A stretch of 12,916 nucleotides of DNA from an uncultured Oscillospiraceae bacterium (GTDB taxonomy: Bacteria; Bacillota; Clostridia; Oscillospirales; Acutalibacteraceae): assembly GCA_910588935.1 (NCBI GenBank), contig CAJUSM010000030.1, forward strand, positions 1 to 12,916, read 5' to 3'. The notes beneath the pieces were generated by a model. That model worked only from the letters and a program-made list of their open reading frames with translations. It was not told the DNA's origin and did not search any database. Position numbers and translations under genes: made by a program. Below, one piece after another: positions 5,002-12,414 of the stretch (the first letter of the stretch is position 1; each line of letters opens with the position of its first letter).

Positions 5002-6945
5002 ATGAATATCAAAGATATCGCTCGGCTTACCAATGTATCCGTCTCTACTGTCTCAAAGGTAATTAATCATAAGGATCAGAGCATCAGTGAAGAAACCCGC
5101 AGGCGTGTTCTGGAGGTTGTTAAAAAATATAACTACACCCCTTATGGAGAAATAGCCCGGAAGGCAGGAAAAAAATCCTTCTTACTCGGCCTTTCTTTGG
5201 ATGTTTCCCAGGCCCACCAGGCTTTAGGGGCATATATTGTAGAAAAAAGCCGGCAGGAAGGCTACGCGGTGATCCTGTGCCGCTCCAGCACCCCAGAGGA
5301 AGAATATGAGAACATAAGCGCCCTGTGCAGCTATCCTATCGACGGCATCCTATGGGACCGCCGCAGGGATTTTCGGGAGGAGTCTTTGGAGGCTATTGTA
5401 AAAAAGGGCATTCCCTGGTGGCTGATGGATTTTTACAGCCCCTGCTCCCCAGACAACGCCTGCCTGGACTACCACAAGTTGGGCTACGCCGCCGCCAAAC
5501 ATCTGCTAGACTACAAGCACACCCGCATTGTGTGCATGGTACAAACCAGGGGCCCTAGGGAAGACGCTTTTTTCCAAGGCTTTCAGGCGGCCCTGCTGAA
5601 AAACGGGCTGCCGGTAGAAAACAGCCTGCTCTGTGTTTTAGAGGAACACGGCGGCGAAATCCCCGCCCGCCTGCTTTTCGACAGCACTGGCGCCATCTGC
5701 TTCTCCCAGGCCATTGCCGCCTCTATTTATGCTTTTGTGTCCCGCAGGGGGCAGCAGGTTCCCAAACACTTCTCTGTTGTCAGCATAAAAAACGACCAAA
5801 CCGACGGTTTCTATCCAGAGCTTACCGCCATAGCCCTCCCCTGGCAGGAGCTGGCCTCCTATGTATGCTACCGGCTGGTTGCAGAGATTGAAAACCGCCG
5901 GGCAGTGGAAACTGTTTTTTCTACCAGAATCCTGCTGGAACAGGGTAAAAGCGTAGATATTCCCCTCAGTCTGCGCAAGAAAAGGGTGGTGCTGGTGGGA
6001 TCTATCAACATGGATACCCTCATCCACCTAAAAAGCTACCCCAAAATGGGCGAGACCTCTGTGGCCGCCACCGTCAGCGTAATGCCTGGGGGAAAAAGCC
6101 TTAACCAGGCTGTGGCCATCTCCAAGCTGGGCGCGGAGGCCTACCTGATTGGCCGGGTAGGAAAGGATTATGATGGAGGCGTGGTGTTTGAATACCTGGA
6201 AAGCCAGCAGGTAAGCACCGAGGGCATTGTGCGCACCTCTAAGGCCAGCACAGGCCATGCCTATGTGCATATCCAGCAGGACGGCGAAAGCGGCATTGTC
6301 ATTTACAGCGGGGCCAACGACTTTCTCTGCCCCCAGGATATTTCTAAGAATATTTCCGCCTTTCAAAACGCGAGCTTCTGCCTGCTTCAAACCGAGGTGA
6401 GCAGCGATGTGGTGGAATACGCCGCGCGGGCCGCCTACAGCGAGGGGGTAAAAATTTTGCTTAAGCCCGCCGCCACCAATTCTATATCCGACGAGCTGAT
6501 CAAACAGGTCTATATTTTTCTGCCCAACGAACGGGAAATAAACCTGCTGTGCCCCCAAGAAGCCTCTTACGAGGCAAAGGCAGAGTACTTTTTAAAAAAA
6601 GGCGCCAAGCATGTAATCATTACCCTGGGCCACAGGGGCTGCTACTGGAGCGACGGAACCCATTCCCAGTATTTTGAGGCCACGCGTGTTCAGGCGGTAG
6701 ATACCACCGGCGCGGCCGACGCCTTTGCCGGGGCCCTGGTGGTATGCCTTACCCGGAACCTCTCTATGGAAGAATCCATCCGCTGCGCGACCATTGCCGC
6801 CGGCCTTTCCACCGCCAAGCTAGGCGCCTGCACCGCTATGGTTGACCAAACCACCCTAAGCTTCTACACAGCATCTGGCACTACTTTGGAGACGATGGGA
6901 ACCCCGCCGCTGACCTTGGCCGGGAACCTACCTGCTCATATATAA
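5002..6945 (+). CDS. LacI-family regulator fused to a PfkB/ribokinase-like domain
   Basis: This 647-aa fusion protein is about twice the length of a usual LacI regulator. Residues 1-50 are the LacI helix-turn-helix ('IKDIARLTNVSVSTVSKVIN' at 3-22) with the following helix and a variant hinge. Residues about 58-315 are a periplasmic-binding-protein-like ligand domain. Residues about 328-625 are a PfkB/ribokinase fold: start 'VVLVGSINMDTL', the sugar-binding loop 'MPGGKSLNQA' (361-370), 'LLQTE' (461-465), 'LPNEREINLL' (507-516) and 'DTTGAADAF' (567-575). The proposed catalytic Asp573 is kept, but the anion-hole GAGD is GAAD and the usual GGKGxNQ is GGKSLNQ, so activity may be reduced or replaced by sugar sensing. 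The start is ATG 5002 with a weak AAAGTGGGA site. It is first in the operon, after a LacI-type operator, and is likely the local regulator. Confidence 0.92.
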   Translation: MNIKDIARLTNVSVSTVSKVINHKDQSISEETRRRVLEVVKKYNYTPYGEIARKAGKKSFLLGLSLDVSQAHQALGAYIVEKSRQEGYAVILCRSSTPEEEYENISALCSYPIDGILWDRRRDFREESLEAIVKKGIPWWLMDFYSPCSPDNACLDYHKLGYAAAKHLLDYKHTRIVCMVQTRGPREDAFFQGFQAALLKNGLPVENSLLCVLEEHGGEIPARLLFDSTGAICFSQAIAASIYAFVSRRGQQVPKHFSVVSIKNDQTDGFYPELTAIALPWQELASYVCYRLVAEIENRRAVETVFSTRILLEQGKSVDIPLSLRKKRVVLVGSINMDTLIHLKSYPKMGETSVAATVSVMPGGKSLNQAVAISKLGAEAYLIGRVGKDYDGGVVFEYLESQQVSTEGIVRTSKASTGHAYVHIQQDGESGIVIYSGANDFLCPQDISKNISAFQNASFCLLQTEVSSDVVEYAARAAYSEGVKILLKPAATNSISDELIKQVYIFLPNEREINLLCPQEASYEAKAEYFLKKGAKHVIITLGHRGCYWSDGTHSQYFEATRVQAVDTTGAADAFAGALVVCLTRNLSMEESIRCATIAAGLSTAKLGACTAMVDQTTLSFYTASGTTLETMGTPPLTLAGNLPAHI

Positions 6946-6975
6946 CCGTATTCACTTTTAAAGGAGGACAAAACC

Positions 6976-8316
6976 ATGAAAAAGCTCGTTTCTATTGTGC
7001 TGGCCTTGGCCATGCTCTTTACCCTCTGCGCCTGCCAGGACAGCGGCAAAACCAGCTCTGCCGGCGCAAGCAGCACCGGCAGCCCCAGCTCCGGCAGCCC
7101 CAGCTCCGGCAACCAAGAAAGCAGCCAGGCCCTTTCCGACGAGCCGGTCACCATTGAGGTAGCGGTAAGCGGCAGCGCCCAAGAACTGGATATCCACCAG
7201 GAAAAGTTCGACCTGTACGTAAAGGACCACCCCAATGTTACCATTAAGCCTGTAGACATTGGCAGCGAGCGGACCCAAAAGCTGATGACCCTAATCGGTT
7301 CTGGCTCTGCCCCAGACATCTTATACCTAAACGAGTGGACTTATGTGTTCGCCAATAAAGGCGTTTTAGAGCCCTTGGACGGTTATATTTCTGCCGAGGG
7401 CCACGACACCAGCGTATTCCCTGAGTCCCTGCTGGAGCCTCTGCGCTACCAGGACAAGCTATACGCCTTTCCCCAGGAGATTTCCCCTTATGTAATTTAC
7501 TACAATAAGACCATGTTCGAAAACGCCAATGTGCCCCTGCCCACGGATGATTGGACCCAGGAGGAATTTTACGCCGCCGCCCAAGCCCTAACAGACCCTG
7601 AAAAAAAGGTATACGGGTTCCGGCACCCCGGCAACTGGGCAGACCAGGACCTAAACTGGCTCTCTCGGGCCGGCGTGGACTTTGACATTAGCGGCACAGA
7701 ACAGAAGGGCCTGGAGACCCCCGAAGCCCTGGAGGCCCTAGAGTTCCTTTACAAAATGGTGGTGGAAGACAAGCTCTCTCCCAACCCGGCAGAGCTTACC
7801 GCCATGGGAAAATCCGCAGACTCCATGTTCCAAAACCAGCAGGTGGCCATGCAAAGCGCCGGCCTGTGGCTGCTGCCCCAGTACAAAGCAGAGCCCATGG
7901 ACTTTGAGTGGGACGTGGTGCGCTGCCCCATGTGGAAAAACCAGCGGGTAAAGGCTGGCGTGCTGAACTGGGGGATCTCCGCAGACAGTAAGCATAAGGA
8001 CGCCGCCTGGGACTTGCTTAAGTTCCTGTGCGGGCCCCAGGGTATGCGCATTGTGGCCGAGGCCAGCATGGCCCTGCCCGCCAGCACAGATCAGGAAGCC
8101 AACCAGGTGGTGCTAGACAGCAAGTTCCCTGAAAACGTAAAGGCCTTTATCGACTCTGTGCCTGACTGCGACCTGCGGGACGAGCTCTCTGTTTACCGCA
8201 CCGAGGTAAACACCAGCCTAACCAAAACCATTGACGAAATGCTCATTGGCAAGCGCTCGCCAGAAGACACCCAAAAGCAGCTGATTGAGGATATCAACAA
8301 GATATTGGCCGGATAA
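6976..8316 (+). CDS. Sugar ABC transporter substrate-binding lipoprotein
   Basis: This 446-aa extracellular solute-binding protein (family 1, MalE/UgpB type) captures a sugar or glycoside outside the membrane and passes it to the two permeases that follow. A lipoprotein signal peptide (1-19) ends in the lipobox LCAC with the lipidated Cys at 20. A Ser/Gly/Pro linker (about 23-50) follows, encoded partly by two exact copies of a 15-bp unit at 7078-7107. The mature domain has the family features 'LIGSGSAPDILYLNEW' (about 97-112) and 'YVIYYNKTMFENANVPLP' (about 173-190), then 'GVLNWGIS' late in the protein. AAAGGAGG at 6961-6968 lies 7 bases before the ATG, the best ribosome binding site in the operon, fitting high expression. 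Substrate specificity cannot be read from sequence. Confidence 0.95.
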   Translation: MKKLVSIVLALAMLFTLCACQDSGKTSSAGASSTGSPSSGSPSSGNQESSQALSDEPVTIEVAVSGSAQELDIHQEKFDLYVKDHPNVTIKPVDIGSERTQKLMTLIGSGSAPDILYLNEWTYVFANKGVLEPLDGYISAEGHDTSVFPESLLEPLRYQDKLYAFPQEISPYVIYYNKTMFENANVPLPTDDWTQEEFYAAAQALTDPEKKVYGFRHPGNWADQDLNWLSRAGVDFDISGTEQKGLETPEALEALEFLYKMVVEDKLSPNPAELTAMGKSADSMFQNQQVAMQSAGLWLLPQYKAEPMDFEWDVVRCPMWKNQRVKAGVLNWGISADSKHKDAAWDLLKFLCGPQGMRIVAEASMALPASTDQEANQVVLDSKFPENVKAFIDSVPDCDLRDELSVYRTEVNTSLTKTIDEMLIGKRSPEDTQKQLIEDINKILAG

Positions 8317-8332
8317 AAGCAATCGCCAGAAA

Positions 8333-8380
8333 AAAGGGGAAAACTTTTGCCAGCAGAGGTTTCCCCCTTTCATTTTATTT
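8333..8380 (+). promoter_or_regulatory. Intercistronic hairpin between binding protein and permease genes
   Basis: AAAGGGGAAAAC (8333-8344) pairs with GTTTCCCCCTTT (8359-8370), 11 of 12 pairs with one A-C mismatch, loop of 14 nt, followed by CATTTTATTT. It resembles a weak terminator or an RNase-protecting stem. Such hairpins after binding-protein genes typically keep permease levels below those of the binding protein. The stem covers a potential TTG start at 8347, which argues for the ATG at 8401. Confidence 0.6.
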
Positions 8381-8400
8381 TGAAGGAGGTCCCACAGAAG

Positions 8401-9321
8401 ATGCTGACTCCCGAAAAATCCCCTGCCAGGCGGAAAAACGCCAGAAAATCCCTAGCCGCCAGCGAAACCTTTTGGGGCTATACGTTTCTTGCGCCGGTAA
8501 TTATTGGCTTTCTGGTATTCACAGCCATTCCGGTAGTTGTGTCCCTATACTACAGCCTTACCAATTTCGACGGCATCCTCCCGCCCAAGTGGGTGGGGCT
8601 TGAGAACTACACCAGCCTCTTTACTAACGGCGAGTTTGGCCATGCTCTGCTGAACTCCCTCTACTTTACCTTGGGCACCGTGCCGGTGGGCGCCTTTCTC
8701 TCCCTGCTGGTGGCCATGCTGCTAAACCAGAAGATCCGGGGGCAAAGCCTGTACCGCTCCGCCTTTTTTATCCCGGTCATTGTGTCCTATGTGTCGGTGG
8801 CCATGGTGTGGCAGTGGATGTATAACCAGGACTACGGCCTGATCAACTCCTTTTTAGGCAGCCTGGGCCTTCCCCAGCCGCCCTGGCTGGCCAGCGAAGC
8901 CTGGGCCATGCCCTCGGTAATTATTATGAGCATATGGAAAGGCCTGGGCTTTAGCTCGGTTATCCTGCTGGCAGGGCTGCAAGGCATCTCCCCCTCTATG
9001 TATGAGGCAGCTGAGGTGGACGGCGCCAACGCTTTTCAACGATTCCGGCATATTACCCTGCCGCTGATCCGGCCTACCATGATGTTTGTGCTGCTTACCA
9101 GCATGATCAACTCCCTACAGGCCTTTGACCAGATCTACATTATGACCAGCGGTGGGCCGGGGCGGGCCACCGAGGTGGTGTGCTACCTAATTTATATGAA
9201 CGCTTTTCAGTACTTTAAACAGGGCTATGCCTCGGCCATGGCCTATATCCTGTTTATCATTATCTTTGTGGCCAGCATTGTTCAGCTTAAAGTCAGCGAA
9301 AAAAACAATGGGAACGTATAG
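8401..9321 (+). CDS. Sugar ABC transporter permease (MalF/UgpA type)
   Basis: This 306-aa inner membrane permease is of the binding-protein-dependent transport family that pairs with family 1 sugar-binding proteins. A basic cytoplasmic N-terminus (1-20) precedes a first membrane span at about 27-50; further spans lie at about 84-107, 121-140, 170-193, 226-246 and near the C-terminus. The EAA loop that contacts the ATPase is at 201-225 (YEAAEVDGANAFQRFRHITL...). The start is ATG 8401, with GAAGGAGG at 8382-8389 (11 bases upstream). An upstream in-frame TTG at 8347 lies inside a hairpin and is rejected. The second permease follows after 12 bases. No ATPase gene is present, so a shared MsmK/UgpC-type ATPase encoded elsewhere is expected (inference). 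Confidence 0.95.
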   Translation: MLTPEKSPARRKNARKSLAASETFWGYTFLAPVIIGFLVFTAIPVVVSLYYSLTNFDGILPPKWVGLENYTSLFTNGEFGHALLNSLYFTLGTVPVGAFLSLLVAMLLNQKIRGQSLYRSAFFIPVIVSYVSVAMVWQWMYNQDYGLINSFLGSLGLPQPPWLASEAWAMPSVIIMSIWKGLGFSSVILLAGLQGISPSMYEAAEVDGANAFQRFRHITLPLIRPTMMFVLLTSMINSLQAFDQIYIMTSGGPGRATEVVCYLIYMNAFQYFKQGYASAMAYILFIIIFVASIVQLKVSEKNNGNV

Positions 9322-9333
9322 GGGGGAAAATAG

Positions 9334-10167
9334 ATGAAAGGAAAGGCAAGAAAGGTTCTTGTAAAAACCATTACCCACGCCGTGTTAATCGTGCTCTCCA
9401 TCACCATGCTTGTCCCCTTCCTGTGGATGATTTCCAGCTCTTTGAAAACCACACAGGAGATGTTCGCCGTGCCGCCAACCTGGATTCCCAGGTATTTGGC
9501 TGTAGAAAACTACAGCTACATGCTCTCTGCCGCGCCATGGGTTAAGTATTTTGCCAACACCGCGTTTATCTCTGTTCTCACCATTTTGGGCCAGCTGGCA
9601 ACCTGCTCTATGGCGGCCTATGCCTTTGCCCGGCTGCGGTTTAAAGGGCGGGACTTAATCTTTATCATTTATCTGGGCACCATGATGATCCCTTTTCAGG
9701 TGGTCATGATTCCCCAGTTCAAAATCATAAAAATCTTGGGGCTGGTCAATACCCACTGGTCCCTAATTGTCCCTGGCATTTTCAACGCTTTTGGCACCTT
9801 CCTTCTTCGCCAGTTCTTCCTCACCATCCCCAAGGAGCTGGAGGACGCGGCCAAAATAGACGGCTGCAGTTATCCCCGAATTTTCTGGGAGATCATACTA
9901 AAAAACTCTAAGGCAGCCCTGATGACCCTGATTGTGTTCACCTTTATGAATACCTGGAACGATTTTCTCCGCCCCCTCATCTTTCTAAACGATGACCAGC
10001 TGTGGACCTTATCCATGGGCCTTGCAAAGTTCCAGGGCACCTATGTTACCCAATGGAACCAAATGATGGCAGGGGCCTTAATTACCATGATTCCGGTTTT
10101 GGTGCTGTATATCTTTGCCCAAAGGTATTTTGTGCAGGGCATTGTAATGAGCGGCCTAAAGGAATAG
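9334..10167 (+). CDS. Sugar ABC transporter permease (MalG/UgpE type)
   Basis: This 277-aa second permease of the importer is of normal length for MalG/UgpE-type proteins. The first membrane span is at about 13-33, followed by the typical 'SSLKTTQEMFAVPPTWIP' periplasmic start (35-52). Further spans are at about 73-97, 108-128, 141-160, 194-212 and 240-265. The EAA loop is at 169-190 (LEDAAKIDGCSYPRIFWEII...). A GGGGGGAAAATAG site precedes the ATG. It is co-transcribed with the other permease, probably forming a heterodimeric channel. A 113-base spacer follows before the next gene. Confidence 0.95.
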   Translation: MKGKARKVLVKTITHAVLIVLSITMLVPFLWMISSSLKTTQEMFAVPPTWIPRYLAVENYSYMLSAAPWVKYFANTAFISVLTILGQLATCSMAAYAFARLRFKGRDLIFIIYLGTMMIPFQVVMIPQFKIIKILGLVNTHWSLIVPGIFNAFGTFLLRQFFLTIPKELEDAAKIDGCSYPRIFWEIILKNSKAALMTLIVFTFMNTWNDFLRPLIFLNDDQLWTLSMGLAKFQGTYVTQWNQMMAGALITMIPVLVLYIFAQRYFVQGIVMSGLKE

Positions 10168-10280
10168 CCCCCCCTCTCTCCTCTTCCGCCTTTTTGGGGG
10201 CATGGCTTCTCTTTAACAGGACCTCCCGTTTTTTCAACCTGATACCCAACCAACTACAACACGGAAAGGAACATACCAAA
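10168..10280 (+). other. 113-base intercistronic spacer
   Basis: The spacer holds a C7 run (10168-10174) that can pair weakly with GGGGGC (10196-10201), forming a 6-bp stem with a 23-nt loop and no U-tract. No promoter box pair was found. GAAAGGA at 10264-10270 is the ribosome binding site of the ARH-like gene. The open frame running through the spacer from 10002 belongs to a shadow of the permease gene, not to the enzyme. Confidence 0.5.
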
Positions 10281-12407
10281 ATGAAAATTCCACAAGACTA
10301 CTTCCAGCGGGTATACGCGGGCTGGCTGGGCAAGATCATTGGCATCCGGCTGGGCGCGCCTATCGAAGGCTGGAGCTATGAACGCATTCGCGATGTTTTT
10401 GGGGAGCTGGACGGCTACCCTGCCAGCTACAAAAATTTTGCCGCGGATGACGACAGCAATGGCCCCCTGTTCTTTATCCGCAGCCTGGAGGACTGCGAAG
10501 ACCTGGAAACCTTTTCCGCCCAGGATGTGGCCAACGCCCTTCTCAACTACGCCCCCTACGAGCACGGCTTTTTCTGGTGGGGCGGCTATGGCATCTCCAC
10601 CGAGCATACCGCTTACCTAAACCTGCGCAGCGGCATCCCTGCCCCCCGCAGCGGCAGCATAGAGCAAAACGGCGCCACCATGGCAGAGCAGATTGGGGGG
10701 CAGATCTTTATTGACCCCTGGGGCCTGGTGGCGCCGGGGAATCCAGCGCTGGCCGCCAGCCTGGCGGAAAAGGCGGCCAGTGTTACCCACGGCGGCAACG
10801 GCGTGTATGGCGGCGTGTTTGTGGCCTGCTGCATCAGCCTGGCCTTTGTGGAAAGGGATATCCCCACCATAATTGAAAAGGCTCTGGCTTATATTCCCCA
10901 AGACTGCGAGTATGCCCGGGTGGTAAAGGCTGTTGTGGCGTTTCAAAACCAAAACCCAGACAGCGGCTGGCGGGCCTGTTTCCAATTCCTTCACGACAAT
11001 TTTGGCTACGATAAGTACCCTGGCAACTGCCATATTATTCCCAACGCCGGGGTCATGATCCTCTCCCTGCTATACGGCGGCGGCGACTACACCCGCACCA
11101 TCAACATCTGCAATATGTGCGGCTGGGACACTGACTGCAACGTGGGGAATGTTGGCTGTATTATGGGCGTTCTCACCGGGCTTTCTGGGGTTGACTACGA
11201 GAAATATATAAAACCGATTAACGATTTTCTGGCTTCTTCCAGCGTGATTGGCTCCCTAAACGCCACAGACCTGCCCTTTGGAGCCAGCTACTTTGCCAAA
11301 CAGGCCTATCGCCTGGCCGGAGAAACCCCTCCCGCTCCCTGGAAGGAGATTTTAGAGGGCCCTCTGGACAGCTGCCACTTTGAGTATCCCGGCAGCACCC
11401 ATGCCATCCGGGCCAGGTGTCCTGGGGGCTTCTGCATCCGCAACACAGAGGAACAGGCCCACAGCGGCTCCCGCTCCCTTAAGGTAACCGCCCTGCACAG
11501 CATGGCCGGCCAAGAGAGCTTTTTCTACCGGCAGACCTATTACGGGCCAGAGGATTTTGACGACTCCCGGTATGACCCCTTCTTCTCTCCCCTGGCCTAC
11601 CCTGGTCAAACCCTAAAGATGAGCCTGCTCCTTCTGCCTGGGGAGGGGGGGCTAGAGCCCTATGCCCAGCCCTATGTAAAGCTGGGCAGAACCGGCCAGC
11701 TCCTCCGGGGAGAAAAGATCTTTGCAGACCCTGGCCATTGGCAGGAGCTTTCTCTGGCCATTCCTGCCGGGCTGGATGACTACGTGCAGGAGACCGGCTT
11801 TATTCTGGGCGCAACAGCCAAGGGCTTTGCTCAGGCCAGCCTTACCGCCTATTTAGATGACCTGTACTGCCAGGGCGCTCCCGATTACCAAATCCGGTTT
11901 GCGGAGGACTCTATGGCGGTTTGGCATAATTTGCACCAGGATGTGAAACAGTTTGCCCGGCTAAAGGGCCATACCTACCTGGCGGACGGCTGGCTCAGCC
12001 TTTCCTGCCACGATTTTGGCGAGATGTACACCGGCCGGCACGATTGGACAGACTATGCCCTGGAGGGCATCCTAAAGCCCCTTACCGGCCAGGACTGTTT
12101 CTTAAACCTGCGGGTACAGGGGGCAATGCGGTCCTACGCGGCAGGTTTTTCCGGCGGCCAGCTGGTGCTGGAAAAGAACCTGTACGGCTACAGCAGGCTG
12201 TGCGGCGCCGACTTCTCTTGGGAGCCAAACCAGGAATACCGGCTGCGGGTTGTGGCCAAAGGGAATTCTCTGGAAGTTTGGGTTGACGGCGAAAAACTTT
12301 TGGGATATACTGATGAAAACGCCCCTCTTCTCTCCGGCTCCGCGGGCCTCTCTGTGCGCAACGGCAGCCATTGCCTATACCGGGAGCTTATGGTGAAAGG
12401 AGAATAG
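10281..12407 (+). CDS. ADP-ribosylglycohydrolase-family enzyme with two C-terminal beta-sandwich modules
   Basis: This 708-aa protein is unusually large for the ADP-ribosylglycohydrolase (ARH, PF03747) family, whose catalytic domain is about 300-350 aa and uses metal ions to cleave N- or O-glycosidic bonds of ribose. Residues about 1-340 are this domain, with the metal-binding Asp motifs 'ADDDSNGPLF' (55-64), 'EHTAYLNL' (108-115) and 'GWDTDCNVGNVGCIMG' (281-296). Residues about 365-535 resemble a carbohydrate-binding beta-sandwich ('SGSRSLKVTA', 'YLDDLYCQG'). Residues about 545-706 resemble a concanavalin/LamG-like domain ('EYRLRVVAKGNSLEVWVDGEK' region). There is no signal peptide, so it acts in the cytoplasm. 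ATG 10281 has GAAAGGA 10 bases upstream. Its substrate is unknown; the setting between an importer and a ribokinase suggests a ribosyl or related glycoside brought in by the ABC system. Confidence 0.87.
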   Translation: MKIPQDYFQRVYAGWLGKIIGIRLGAPIEGWSYERIRDVFGELDGYPASYKNFAADDDSNGPLFFIRSLEDCEDLETFSAQDVANALLNYAPYEHGFFWWGGYGISTEHTAYLNLRSGIPAPRSGSIEQNGATMAEQIGGQIFIDPWGLVAPGNPALAASLAEKAASVTHGGNGVYGGVFVACCISLAFVERDIPTIIEKALAYIPQDCEYARVVKAVVAFQNQNPDSGWRACFQFLHDNFGYDKYPGNCHIIPNAGVMILSLLYGGGDYTRTINICNMCGWDTDCNVGNVGCIMGVLTGLSGVDYEKYIKPINDFLASSSVIGSLNATDLPFGASYFAKQAYRLAGETPPAPWKEILEGPLDSCHFEYPGSTHAIRARCPGGFCIRNTEEQAHSGSRSLKVTALHSMAGQESFFYRQTYYGPEDFDDSRYDPFFSPLAYPGQTLKMSLLLLPGEGGLEPYAQPYVKLGRTGQLLRGEKIFADPGHWQELSLAIPAGLDDYVQETGFILGATAKGFAQASLTAYLDDLYCQGAPDYQIRFAEDSMAVWHNLHQDVKQFARLKGHTYLADGWLSLSCHDFGEMYTGRHDWTDYALEGILKPLTGQDCFLNLRVQGAMRSYAAGFSGGQLVLEKNLYGYSRLCGADFSWEPNQEYRLRVVAKGNSLEVWVDGEKLLGYTDENAPLLSGSAGLSVRNGSHCLYRELMVKGE

Positions 12408-12414
12408 TCCTCCC

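Noticed and set aside
7078..7107. Two exact 15-bp tandem copies as a regulatory repeat
   Set aside because: They encode the flexible Ser/Gly/Pro linker behind the lipoprotein signal peptide; such repeats are ordinary there.
10002..10280. Extension of the ARH-like gene far upstream into the permease gene
   Set aside because: The extra 93 residues overlap the permease in another frame and have no family similarity; ATG 10281 has a ribosome binding site and begins exactly like an ARH domain.
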